Position numbers and translations under genes: made by a program. A model generated the notes under the pieces. It ran no database searches. It was not told where the DNA came from and saw only the letters and a list, made by a program, of their open reading frames with translations. From assembly GCF_000143415.4 (NCBI RefSeq), contig NW_003314316.1, positions 1,139,173 to 1,203,172 of the forward strand: a DNA stretch of 64,000 bases, read 5' to 3'. This DNA is from Selaginella moellendorffii (lineage: Eukaryota; Streptophyta; Lycopodiopsida; Selaginellales; Selaginellaceae). This document shows positions 1-10,080 of this stretch, one piece after another (position 1 is the stretch's first letter; every line of letters starts with the position of its first letter).

Positions 1-1440
1 GTCAAACTCATGGAGTTTGGGGAGTTTCCTATTGAGCATCGTCCGGGAAAATCAAATGTGGTGGCGGATGCTTTATCTCGTGTTCGTCATGTGATGACGT
101 TACGAACACGATTTTGTCATCATTTGAGTAAGGTGGTCAGCGAGTTTGGGCAGTTGGTTGAGCATGCTCAGGCTCAGGATGCTGAGGTGGCCTCTTTGCG
201 AGACCAGATGGAAGCTCCTTTCTCATTGGTGGATGGGATTCTCTACTACAATGGCCGTGTCTATTTGCCACGGGTGGATGCGTTAATTACTCAAGTTTTA
301 TTCCACTATCATGATCGTCCAGAGGCCGGTCATTTTGGGGGGAAGAAGACGTATGAGTTGATTAAGCGCAACTTTTATTGGAGGAATATGAAGGCTGATA
401 TCCTCAAGTATTGTAAATCATGCGAGCTTTGTCAGCGGGTTAAGGTGCCACGGGAGAAGCCGGGGGGACTTTTGCAACCTTTACCTATTCCTCAGAGCCG
501 TTGGTGTAGTATCTCTATGGACTTCATCACTTGTTTGCCACGAACACAGAGGCAAAAGGAGCAAGTATGGGTCATAGTGGATCGGTTGACGAAGTATGTG
601 CGGTTGTTGGCTCTTCGGAAGACTGTCACTGCCTCAGACTTGGCTGCGGTTTACTTGGAGAGGGTTTTTCCTGATTTTGGTTTGCCGGAGGACATCATTA
701 GTGATCGAGATTCAAAGTTCACTAGTGGATTTTGGAAAAGCTTTGCAAAGGCTATGCAAGTGACTTTGAAACTCTCGAGTGGAGATCATCCTCAGACGAA
801 TGGGCAAACCGAGCGTGTCAATCAGGTGGTGGAGGATATGCTACGTTGTAGCATTGGTCAAAGGCAAGGACAGTGGGATCTATATCTTCCATTGGTGCAA
901 TTTGCTTACAACAATAGCCAACACAGTGGAACCAAGCTAAGTCCTTACTTTGCGATGTTTGGAAGGCATCCTCGAACAGCGGTGGAGTTGGGATTGCATT
1001 TGAGTAAGGACGTTCAAGAAAAGCTTGATTCCGAGGCAACTGATCTGGCCACAGAACTTGATGAGATTCTGGTGGTATGCAAACGGAATTTGCAAGCAGC
1101 TCAGGATAGAGCGGAGAAGTTTGCTAATGAGCATCGCCAATTCCGGGAATATAAGGTGGGTGATCTCGTCTTTGTGCGAGTGATCTTTTCGTCAAGTGAG
1201 CGGCGGAACACCTTAGTGCCTTTACGGACAGGGAAGAGTGATAAACTTTCCCATCGATATGCTGGTCCATATGAAGTGCTGGAGCGCATTGGTAAAGCGG
1301 CTTATCGGGTGCGGCTGCCAGCTGGGGTGAAAATTCATCCAGTATTTTATGTCAGCCAATTGAAAGGTGTACTATCTCGGAGTGACGGGCCCAATGCCTC
1401 CTTGATGTATACGGCTGTGGAAGATGGACCAGGAGCTTGA
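1..1440 (+). mobile_element. Ty3/gypsy Pol polyprotein, C-terminal part (RNase H end and integrase), cut by left edge
   Basis: The frame is open from base 1 to a TGA at 1438-1440, so the N-terminal part lies outside the window. It begins at the end of RNase H (GKSNVVADALSR), continues through the integrase zinc-binding HHCC module (H..H in the HYHDRPEAGHFGG region, then CKSCELC), and then the catalytic core with the D,D,E residues in MDFITCLP, ISDRDSKF and GQTERVN. A C-terminal GPYEVLERIG segment follows, typical of the plant gypsy integrase tail; no chromodomain is evident. There is no internal stop, in contrast to the decayed relative at 11882-13799, so this copy is young or under recent selection. 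Integrase inserts the element DNA into the host genome. Confidence 0.92.
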
Positions 1441-1514
1441 GCAGGATTCCCCAGAAAGGGTGATCACCGGTACAACTCGTCCTTGGGACAAGGACTTTGT
1501 TGGGGGGGAAGAAT

Positions 1515-1747
1515 TGTTAGGCGCCAGCTTTGACTACGTGGTCAACGTCGGTCAAAGGGAGGCTCAAGGGTATATTAAGGCATGTTAGGGTAAGGGACTT
1601 AACCTACCCTAGGGCTCACAGTGGAGCGGCGGCGCAGTGGAGCTTTTGAGGTAGCTCGGGGGTGGTTGGGTGGTGAGGAACCTCAAGAGGTGGCGTAGCA
1701 TAGTCTAGGGCAACTAGATCTTTGTCTTTTTGCGCCGGATCATAACA
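1515..1747 (+). mobile_element. 3' LTR of the gypsy element
   Basis: A polypurine tract (1502-1513) sits directly upstream. The LTR starts TGTTAGGCGCC and ends GGATCATAACA, giving TG...CA ends and a length of 233 bp. A shorter decayed relative with the same ends lies at 13708-13799, again right after a purine tract. The 5' LTR is outside the window. Confidence 0.8.
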
Positions 1748-1751
1748 TTAT

Positions 1752-2144
1752 TGTTAGGCACCAGGTCAGGATAATAGGATAAAGAAAGGGCCCTACAATC
1801 AAGTGATCACCCCTTTAGCTAGTTGGCTTAGGGTGTAAGGGATAGGATCATAACAATGGTATCGGAGCCTAGTTCGATTCTCGTGGCTGACGAGTGGGGC
1901 AAAAATATTCTAAAGGAATATTCAACATGGTGAATCTAGAGGGAGAACCAAGGTTTGGTAGACCCTAAGAGAAGGACCATGGTGACCGGAGGATGGCCTA
2001 AGTATGATTGAGGACGATCATTCCCTGACGAGGGAAGGATTGTTAGGCACCAGGTCAGGATAATAGGATAAAGAAAGGGCCCTACAATCAAGTGATCACC
2101 CCTTTAGCTAGTTGGCTTAGGGTGTAAGGGATAGGATCCTAACA
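1752..2144 (+). mobile_element. TRIM element (terminal-repeat retrotransposon in miniature)
   Basis: Two 104-bp direct repeats, 1752-1855 and 2041-2144, differ at one position seen by eye (CATAACA versus CCTAACA near the 3' end). Each begins TGTTAGGCACC and ends in CA. Directly after the left repeat is a primer-binding site complementary to initiator tRNA-Met (TGGTATCGGAGCC, 1857-1869), and a purine tract (GAGGGAAGGA) precedes the right repeat. The 185-bp interior has no coding capacity. The ends match those of the adjacent gypsy LTR, suggesting mobilisation by that family. No clear target-site duplication is seen (attat on the left, aaggt on the right). Confidence 0.85.
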
Positions 2145-2181
2145 AAGGTGGAGGAGCATCGTTTCCCGCGGAGATGAGCAG

Positions 2182-5100
2182 GTCAAGAACATCTTTTGTG
2201 TGATGGACTTCACAAACGAGGAGATCACTCATGCAGACGAAGTCAGCTCCATCATTGACTTAATGGTGGGACTTGCGGAGGTGGAATCTTCAGTCCACTA
2301 TATGATCTACGACTCCGAATCCTATCACAAGTTCTGGAAGGCCTTGAACGAGGTGAAGGCTCGGTTGAAAGGCAAGGAGATGCAGGAGATCCATGGGATA
2401 ATGGCTAAGAAGAAGATACCGACGAATGTCTGCATCTTCACACTCACCCTTGTTATTGGTCCTGCAGCAGAGTGGGACTGGAGTGACTTCCCAGCTTCGT
2501 TCGACAAGGCCAATCGAATTGATCTGAGGGAGGTCAATTTACCCGTGCCTGAGGAACTGAAGACGGCTATGGAGCTTTCGAATCCAGAGAAAGCTCCAGG
2601 TGCAGCATGGGAAATGCTCAGCTGGGTCTTCAACACAATAGCGGGTGGGTCACCTGCTTCCGACTCCAAGGGCAAATGCGTTGTCGAGTACAACTGCGGC
2701 GGACTATTCTTTCGAGCCGCACTACTCAAGGGTGTCCCGTGTGTTGCGGTGACAAACTCCATTGAAGAGGTGACTTCAATGGAGCATATAATTACAGTTG
2801 CCAAAGAAAAATAGTATCTTCTCTGCGAACCTGGTGAGTACGCACTTTAAGTTTAAATGTTATCTCACAAGCTCTGTATGCAGGAGCGTGGCCACCCCCA
2901 GATGCTGAAACAGCGTTAACAGCTACTGTTGAAGATACCCATGTTGGGCCGAGCTCACAACCTGCACAAGGTAAGGTCACGTGAGGCCTCACACCATTTT
3001 GATTATAGATCATTGTGAATATTCAGACATGAGGACTGAAAAACACACTGGTGGCGCGTCGAAGAAGGACAAACAGACAAGCAATAGGAAAAAAGGAGGT
3101 ACAAATTATATTTGCAATAGCATGTGGTCTCATGCCATTCCTTGCAGGAGACACTTCTTCAAAGGCAAAACAGGCAAGCACCAGCCAAGCTCAAACTGAC
3201 AGTGGTCATAAAAAGCGAAAGCACATTGGACAGTCGTCAGGATCAGAGGCGTTTGATTCGAAAAGGAAGAAGGGCAACGAAAAGATGATAGGTAATGCCT
3301 CGCGGTCACCACCTCCTGACTCAGATTCCTATGGCAGACTCCCCTTCCCCAATCTCAATGGAGAGGTACAATGGATGAGGGATGCTTTTCAAGTCAGGGC
3401 CACGTTTTTCTCATCTCGTCGTCTTCGAAGGGTGCAAGAACGTGCAGAAACCATGTTAAGACAGTCGGGTGAGGATACGGTCCTAGGTCACGCACTAAAA
3501 CAGGCTATGGATGTCTTGTATTTTGAGATGGAGACTCGGCCAGATGATTTTCCCAAGATGGTCCTGGAAGAACAAGCCATCCAGCCTGAGCAGCCTATGG
3601 AAGAAATGCAGGAAGGGGATGACGAGCCAGAGAAAGATAATGAGCAGGAAGAGCAGAAGGACGAAGAGGAGGACAAAGAAGAGGAGGACGAAGAAGAGGA
3701 GGACGAAGAGGACTTGGATGGTCCTCACAATGGTGACGATCACAATAACGACGACGACGATGATGATGACGATGGCCAGCCTGAGGTGGCCAAAGAGCAG
3801 CGGAGGAAGGTCATACAAGACAAACCATTAGGTAAATAATAGTACATCCATTCCTAACCTTTTACCATTTCTAACATTGTCCATGTAGGTTGCAAAGCAA
3901 ATGGTAAGTAGAGATTATTCAGTTGAATTAAGATACAAACTCTAGCCTTTAGTGTCGAGGAAGGATAGTGCCAAGCAAGGGTCGAAACGTATGTCCAATC
4001 CTTCAGAATCAGCAGTGCGCCCAAGTGATATCGGTCCTAGTTCCTCAATAGTAGTTGATGGTAAATACAGTATAGTCGATTCAATGTGCTAATGAGTTTG
4101 TTTTTAGTAGCCAGTAGGGAGGATACCATCTCAATCGAAGGGAGATATTTGGACATGCATATGGATCCGCCAGTGGACTCTACTTGCCTACAAGAGTCAT
4201 CAGAGCTGGTGGAGGCTACTATCCATATCAACGCCAAGCAAGCTGACCACGCTCCACTTGATGCTGCCCATACCACTGAGTCAATCTTGTCCACGTATCC
4301 AACTGACGGTGACCAGGCGCCATTGGACCCGCATGAGGCCGCCCCAGCCGCCGAGCCGGTCGTATCCTCATTTCCAACGGACTCAACATGTGCCCAATCG
4401 TCTGACTATGCGCCGTTGGAACCTCCCTACACCGCCCCTACTGCCTGTTCGGTCATGTCCACTTTGCCAACGGAGGCACCAGCTGAAATGGCGTGTGATC
4501 ACACGCCATCGGAACCACCCCATGCCACTGTTGAGCCAGTTGTACCAGAGTCTACAGCTGAAATGGCATGTGCCCACACGCCATCGGATGCGATTGACCC
4601 CACATTGCAGAGGAGAGTATTTCCGCCCTTCACATTTCCTCGACCAAAACCCTCTCAACAACCATCGGGAGCACCATTCGCTAATATTGTAGATGGTAAA
4701 ATTGACTTGTACCATTTTTTATGCTAACGCATTTCATTTCAGAGTCACGGCGAAGGTACTGTATCGTTTTTGATCTGAACGGTGTCCGTTTCTCCCATGA
4801 GCGTGGCTCGTCCTTGAATGTCACTGCACCCTCCAAAGCCTGCGGTCGCAAGTTGGTCAAAAGAGACAGATTCACATTAATCACACGGGAGAAACTGCGG
4901 GATCTAATAATGACCATGCGACACTTAAAACAGAGGGCCGGGTTCAATTTGCAATTGGGAGTTTGGACATCCATGATGCGCCACAATGCATTAACATTGC
5001 TACAGATGATGCACGATCAGACGCGAGTAATATTACCATTTGACTTTCTCCTAACACAGGAGGATTGCTTGACTATGGTCCATGTGAGGGGTAGCAAGCC

Positions 5101-5605
5101 CATCTTCGTCAAGCTAGAGGCTGTAGTGATGAACCGGACTGCTAGGTCAAGTGAAATCCTCATCATCGATGACTCGCCGATTAAAACTGCAGCGAACACG
5201 CACACATATGCAGTGCACCCCATCTCTTGCAGTATGGAAACTAGGGAGAAGAAACCATATGTTCTGGGGGACCTTGCAAAACGGCTTGGAGCAATGGTGA
5301 TAGAGAACCGGCTAGTCCAGGAGGTGGCTGCAGAAATCAACCAAATGGTAGATGGAACGGTATATCAGAAGCCATTTGATCGGATAGACACCAGTCATCA
5401 TTTATGGCATGTATATTGTCTAGCCAAGCACTATCCGCATCTCCATAATCTGCTCAACCGGATGGGTTCTTCGACCACTGAACATGAGCGTGGACGTATT
5501 AGAGAAGAGATGGCATTACTATTGGGTTTAAATCCTGATAGTGTGGAGAGTGATGAAATTCCAAGATTATTGTATAGGCGTTGGAGGCAAAACATAACAG
5601 TCTGA
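2182..5605 (+). CDS. Multidomain protein with C-terminal NIF/FCP1-type HAD phosphatase domain; 5' end uncertain, one in-frame TAG
   Basis: Exons read as 2203(or earlier)-2833, 2884-2970, 3027-3098, 3148-3831, 3889-3903, 3953-4060, 4108-4695 and 4743-5605, all GT-AG, all introns phase 1, about 1015 codons from the ATG at 2203. The frame is also open upstream of that ATG to near the TRIM, so the gene may be 5'-truncated. The first exon is unrecognised; near its end VVEYNCGGLFFRAALL weakly recalls motif I of amino-methyltransferases. Next come Lys/Arg clusters (KKRKH, KRKK), an Asp/Glu-rich run (about 3640-3770), and degenerate 25-30-residue Pro/Thr repeats containing (D/A)H(A/T)P(L/S) (about 4235-4600). 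The last exon carries HAD motifs: CIVFDLNGV (second Asp replaced by Asn), GVWTS, a Lys before the end, and IIDDSPIKT. This fits an FCP1/NIF-like phosphatase fold, probably nuclear by inference. A TAG at 2812-2814 interrupts the first exon, so it may be a pseudogene or use another splice form. Confidence 0.6.
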
Positions 5606-5640
5606 GATGGCATGTATTTATTTAAAAATGTAACTTATTA

Positions 5641-5660
5641 TGGCATGGGGTTCCATGCCA
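5641..5660. repeat. Perfect 8-bp-arm hairpin in the 3' flank
   Basis: TGGCATGG, a GGTT loop and CCATGCCA lie 36 bp after the stop codon of the phosphatase-domain gene. It would form a stem-loop in that gene's 3' UTR. A possible polyadenylation region (attaatattaaaa) follows at once. Confidence 0.5.
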
Positions 5661-6059
5661 TTGTATTAATATTAAAAGACAATTCTTTGAGAGGATTTGC
5701 ATTATACTAGAAGTGTTACAGCATGTTATTGGAAGTCTACGAAGTTGTTTTATTAATAAGGGGAAAGTAAAGATTGAATGGGGACTTGGGCTCCACCTAG
5801 ACTCGGAGCAACTGAGCCAATATTAAAAGGATGGAAAGAAATTGGACGACGATGACAAGGAGAAGAGAGAGGTGAAGCAGTGGCAAGGGGAGGAGAAGTG
5901 ATTGAGTAGACATTTCCTTGTTTAAAATAAAATGGCATGTGCCTCAATGCAGTTGAATTTTGTTATATTTATATACTATATAAAGGTTTGGAAACCTTAT
6001 TTTACAAGTGGGATAATGATAATTCCCACTTTAACGAAATAGAGCTTAATAGTGTTGTT
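5661..6059. other. AT-rich intergenic sequence
   Basis: No coding frame or recognisable element was seen here. Short ORFs on the minus strand lack any family signature. Confidence 0.5.
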
Positions 6060-6548
6060 CTTGTGCCTTAATTTGCAACTAGTACCATTTTATATTTAAT
6101 AAGTTTTCAAGTTTGTTTCAAAAAACCAACTCTTGGGACTAGGGTGAAAGCCCAAAATATGTGTTCCTTAAAGGGGGTTGGTGAGGATGGTGTTCCAAAT
6201 GTATAATAGGGATAGTGGTTGAAAGCATGGTTGACCACTTGAAACATTAATTTAGCATCCATTAAGCTATATCACTCTTTATTCTATATTTAATATTTGG
6301 GTTTAAGCCCAAGCTCTATATTGCTCTAATCGGTAGAGTACCCTCCTCTTTGTATTAGGCTACTAGTATGCTAAATTGTGTTAGACCACTAGTATACTAA
6401 AATTGTGCCAAACTCTGTTTTATACCTTTTTGCATACAAATTTTGAACACAAAGAGTTGGTGCTCATAGAAGATATTGAGTGCATACCAGACCCTCGTTT
6501 CATAGTGTAACGAGCTTGGAGTTTGACTCCAAATTTAAGTGTGCTACA
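6060..6548 (-). mobile_element. Partial inverted copy of solo-LTR family A
   Basis: Read on the minus strand it starts TGTAGCACA (6548 downward) and matches the left half of the family A units at 9420 and 46338, including the segment around GGGCTTTCACCC and the AACTCTTGG/ACTAACTCTTGG stretch. The far end is not preserved. Confidence 0.6.
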
Positions 6549-6885
6549 ATAGCAGCTTTTAGGAGCCACTGAGATGTTAGAGTGACAATTGGTAAGAGCT
6601 ATTGGGATGTCAAGGTGACAACCACTAAGAGTTGTTAGTATGGGGTGATAGCCATTAGGAGCCATTGAAATGTCAAAATGACAGTTATTGGGAGCTACTA
6701 AGATGACAAGTGATAGTTGCCTTGGGTCTAACCTACTTAAGTTGTAATATATTAAAAGTTATGATTAAGTATCTATTAGGGCAATTGGTAATATTTTCCT
6801 CTTGCACAATGGGTGATCAAAAATTATATAGCATGTTTCTTGTCTTTTAGAAGTAAAAGAAAAAAAATATCTCTAGCTAGCAGTG
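6549..6885. other. Low-complexity intergenic sequence
   Basis: Contains about five imperfect repeats of a 35-40-bp unit with the words GGAGCCA(C/T)T and GATGTCAA(A/G)(G/A)TGACA between 6560 and 6720. Nothing else is recognised. Confidence 0.4.
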
Positions 6886-7010
6886 AAAGATAAGATATTG
6901 ATGCCACATGTGGATGAAGCACGAATGCTTACCAAGATTAATCTGAGGAATGGATATCATCAGATTGCAATGGATGATGCATGTATCTCCAAGACGACAT
7001 TCAACACAAG
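6886..7010 (+). mobile_element. Gypsy reverse transcriptase fragment
   Basis: Encodes a run equivalent to the RT fingers/palm start: KINLRNGYHQIAM followed by ISKTTFNT, matching the usual K(L/I)DLRSGYHQI and KTAF motifs of Ty3/gypsy RT. It stops abruptly at 7011 where a long LTR begins; the element resumes at about 9065 after a missing stretch that would include the YxDD active site. Confidence 0.75.
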
Positions 7011-7235
7011 TGTGAGACACAAAATCCCCAGGCCCTAAAGTGGAGCCGAAAGGGTGCCATGTGGTAGTGGCCAAAGCGAAAGCCAAACGAGCGTAACACG
7101 TTTGGACTAAAAGCTCCGACTTGAAAAGGTCGAGAGTGGGAGTGGAACTCCCAATGAAGTGCTCAAGGAATGAGCATGAAGTGAGCAATAAGCGAGGCTC
7201 TAAAAAGGGACCCAAAAGGACCAACACATGACATA

Positions 7236-7690
7236 TGGAAGTGTCCGAGATGGACCCGAGTTGGGGTCCAAAGTGGAGTCTGAAGTGGAGTCTGAGATGG
7301 ACCCGAGATGGAGTCCAAGATAGAGTCCGAGATGGAGTCCAAGATGGATCCGAGATGGACCCAAGATGGAGTCTGAGATGGAGTCCGAGATGGAGTCCGA
7401 GATGGACCCGAGATGGAGTTTGAGATGGACCCAAGATGGAGTCTGAGATGGAGTCCGAGATGGACCCAAGATGGAGTCCGAGATGGACCCAAGATGGAGC
7501 CCAAGATGGAGTCCGAGATGGACCCGAGATGGAGTCCGAAGTCGAGACCGAGACCGGGACCAAGACCGAAACCGAGATCGGGACCAAGACCGAAACCGAG
7601 ATCGGGACCGAGACTGAGACTGAGGCCGAGGCTGAGACCGAGCCCGAGCCCAAGTCCGAGTCCGAGTCCGAGTCCGAGTCCAAGTTCGAA
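7236..7690. repeat. Tandem minisatellite array inside LTR B
   Basis: Positions 7236-7540 repeat an 11-12-bp unit of the type GATGGAGTCCGA/GATGGACCCGA; positions 7540-7690 switch to a 6-bp GACCGA/GTCCGA theme. The long ORFs in every frame here are by-products of the repeat and are not genes. Confidence 0.9.
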
Positions 7691-8260
7691 TCTGAGAGGG
7701 TGAAAGCCCAAAGCATTCGTCTCCCAGACCCTGGGGGGTTTGGTGAGCTCCAAAAGTATAGTAGGGGGGAGGACTGCAGTGGAGCCAGTTTGGCCAGGAA
7801 AGGCCAATTTGGCCCAGGAAGGTTGTACCCAGTGTTGGGTGATGAGCTGCCCACTGGGAAGTCCAAGACTAGAGTGAACACAGACCGACAAGCGGGGTAG
7901 CTTGGTGAAGTGTTCAAGAGTCGGCTCTAATTCCCCCGGGAGATCGACTGGCCGATGCTCCCAGTCCAAGTGTGGGTGGCACTACCTACTTGGATACCTG
8001 GCATGGCTCAATGGAACCTCACTCTAAGCCCATGGCTAGAGCACCTAAAGGCGAAAGGCAGGGAGAGTACCCATGAGGCTCGCGTAAGGCCACGGTGTTC
8101 TGAAATGTTGTCCCATAGTCCCAAACGGTGAGAAAGAAGAGGAGCAATCCTCTAGTGCAGTGACCAAGGACATAGTCGCACGGTGAGGCAGTCCCAAAGG
8201 CCAGTGGACTTAGCGGTCAAGCCTGTGGGCCTTGATCTAGTGGCAATATTGACGAACACG

Positions 8261-8577
8261 NNNNNNNNNNNNNNNNNNNNNNNNNNNNNNNNNNNNNNNN
8301 NNNNNNNNNNNNNNNNNNNNNNNNNNNNNNNNNNNNNNNNNNNNNNNNNNNNNNNNNNNNNNNNNNNNNNNNNNNNNNNNNNNNNNNNNNNNNNNNNNNN
8401 NNNNNNNNNNNNNNNNNNNNNNNNNNNNNNNNNNNNNNNNNNNNNNNNNNNNNNNNNNNNNNNNNNNNNNNNNNNNNNNNNNNNNNNNNNNNNNNNNNNN
8501 NNNNNNNNNNNNNNNNNNNNNNNNNNNNNNNNNNNNNNNNNNNNNNNNNNNNNNNNNNNNNNNNNNNNNNNNNNNNN
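8261..8577. other. Assembly gap (317 N)
   Basis: A run of N within LTR B, next to its tandem array. Such arrays commonly collapse or break short-read assemblies, so the true length is uncertain. Confidence 0.99.
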
Positions 8578-8691
8578 CTATCAAACCCCAAGTCTTGAAT
8601 TGGACTCATGGAGGTCGTGAAAAGACTCCTCCAAGTGGTCAGAGATGTGGTTAAGTGACTAAAGTAACAATGGAAAATTTAGTCTCTTACA

Positions 8692-9064
8692 ACTTGGTAT
8701 CAGAGCAGTTCCTTAGTCCGACTCTTATTGGTAGCCAAGTATATCACCACTTGTATTGGAATTAGAAGGTCCTAGATGTGGACCTATCCTCGAGGAGTAG
8801 CCTGTCGAGAGGACATGGCTCTCCACTCAAGTTCATGCGTGAACTTATGCGCAATGTGGTAGATGGAAAAGGGCCAGTAAGGGAACGACTTTGGGATCTT
8901 GGGAACAGTATAAAGGTTTCCTCAGAGAGTTGAGGATGTGATCCAGATGAGCGTTTGATGCAACAAATGAGCTAATGTAGTTGTGGTAAACAACTATAGT
9001 TGGGATCACGGGAAAGATGCAAACTCCAAAACAGTAATGGAGTCACAAGATTACCCTTTTCTTA
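8692..9064 (+). mobile_element. Primer-binding site and leader of the family B retrotransposon
   Basis: TGGTATCAGAGCAGTTCC at 8695 is a perfect plant initiator tRNA-Met primer-binding site. The following 370 bp are non-coding leader-like sequence. The rest of the element, including its 3' LTR, is missing; gypsy RT resumes at about 9065. Confidence 0.7.
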
Positions 9065-9419
9065 CTATGTGACAGCAAACTTTATGCAAAGAGGAGTAGT
9101 TATGAGTTTGCAAAGTTAGAGGTGGAATATTTCAACTATATTATAACATCTAAAGGTGTTAAGATGGATCCAAGGAAGATGGATGTGGTGAAAAACTAGT
9201 TTACACCCACTTCAATGGCTGAGTTATGTAGCTTCCTTGATATGGCTAATTACTACCGACATTTCCAAGATAATTTTATGGAGGTGGTTCAATTGTTGCA
9301 TAAGAACATGCCATTCGAGTGAAAAAAGCCACATGAGGAGAGTTTTGTGGCATTGAAATAGTTGTTGAGCAAAGCTCCAATGGTTCACATTGTTGATCCA
9401 TCAAAACCTTACAAGATAA
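9065..9419 (+). mobile_element. Gypsy RT end and connection domain, decayed
   Basis: Reads KLYAKRSSYEFAKLEVEYF, then DPRKMDVV, then MAELCSFLDMANYYRHF, matching the family pattern in which the RT thumb leads to the RNase H domain (usual FLGL..YYRRF). Three in-frame stops are present. It ends where solo LTR A is inserted; the frame picks up again at 11882. Confidence 0.8.
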
Positions 9420-10080
9420 TGTAGCACACTTGAATTTGGAGTTGAACTCTAAGTATGTTGCACTATGAAATGAGGGTCCAGTACAATCCTATGAGCACTA
9501 GCTCCTTGTATCCAACACTTGCACTCAAAATGGTATTGGACGATGTTTGGCACAATTTTGGCATACCGGTGACCTAATACAAGGAGGAAGGTACCCCACC
9601 AACTAAAGCAGCATGGGGCTTGGGCTTAGACCTAAGTCAGATGCAAAACAAGGAATGACACAGTTTAATGGAAGCCAAACTAATTTCTCAAATGGTGGGA
9701 CATACATTCCAACTACTATCCCTACTATATATTTGAAACCCTTTATTTCCCCCCCCCCCCCCCCATTGCCTTGAGGAACACATGCTTTGGGCTTTCACCC
9801 AAAGCCTCCCTTAGTACCAAGAGTTAGTCTTTGGGACAAACTTGAAACTTACTAAATATGGAATGTCATTAAATTGCAAATTTGGACATAGGATGAACAC
9901 CATTGTGTTCAAAACAATTTCTACATTCTGTAGATGTGCCAAATGAGCGAATTTAGACACTTTCCATAAATAGCATTTGGGACCAAAATTAGACTAACAC
10001 AAAAAACATGATAGCGAGGGTGTTTGGCAGACATAGTTGAGGGACTAGACTCAATACACGAGGGTTCTTGCCAAACTAGT

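Larger units (their letters stand above)
7011..8691 (+). mobile_element. Long terminal repeat, family B (about 1.7 kb, contains an assembly gap)
   Basis: Starts TGTGAGACACAAAATCC and ends CTCTTACA, and is followed at 8695 by TGGTATCAGAGC, the initiator tRNA-Met primer-binding site, which fixes this as a 5' LTR. An inverted second copy lies at 10081-11635, starting TGTGAGA on the minus strand. The LTR holds a purine-rich tandem array (7236-7690). It interrupts a gypsy RT frame. Confidence 0.8.

Noticed and set aside
2145-2205. Splice acceptor at 2179-2181 as the start of the first visible exon
   Set aside because: It would be phase 0, unlike every other intron of the gene, and no partner donor is identifiable upstream through the retroelements.
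3495-3818. Hydrophobic minus-strand ORF resembling a membrane protein
   Set aside because: Antisense of the GAG/GAC-rich acidic run of the phosphatase-domain gene.
7236-7540. CRISPR-like array
   Set aside because: Units are contiguous with no unique spacers, and the DNA is eukaryotic; it is a minisatellite.
7163-7969. Long overlapping ORFs on both strands (Asp/Ser/Gly-Leu or Pro-Arg repeats)
   Set aside because: They arise from an 11-12-bp and 6-bp tandem array inside an LTR; no start context, domain or splice pattern supports translation.
8183-8620. ORFs running through the N block
   Set aside because: Translation of N is meaningless; they only reflect the assembly gap.
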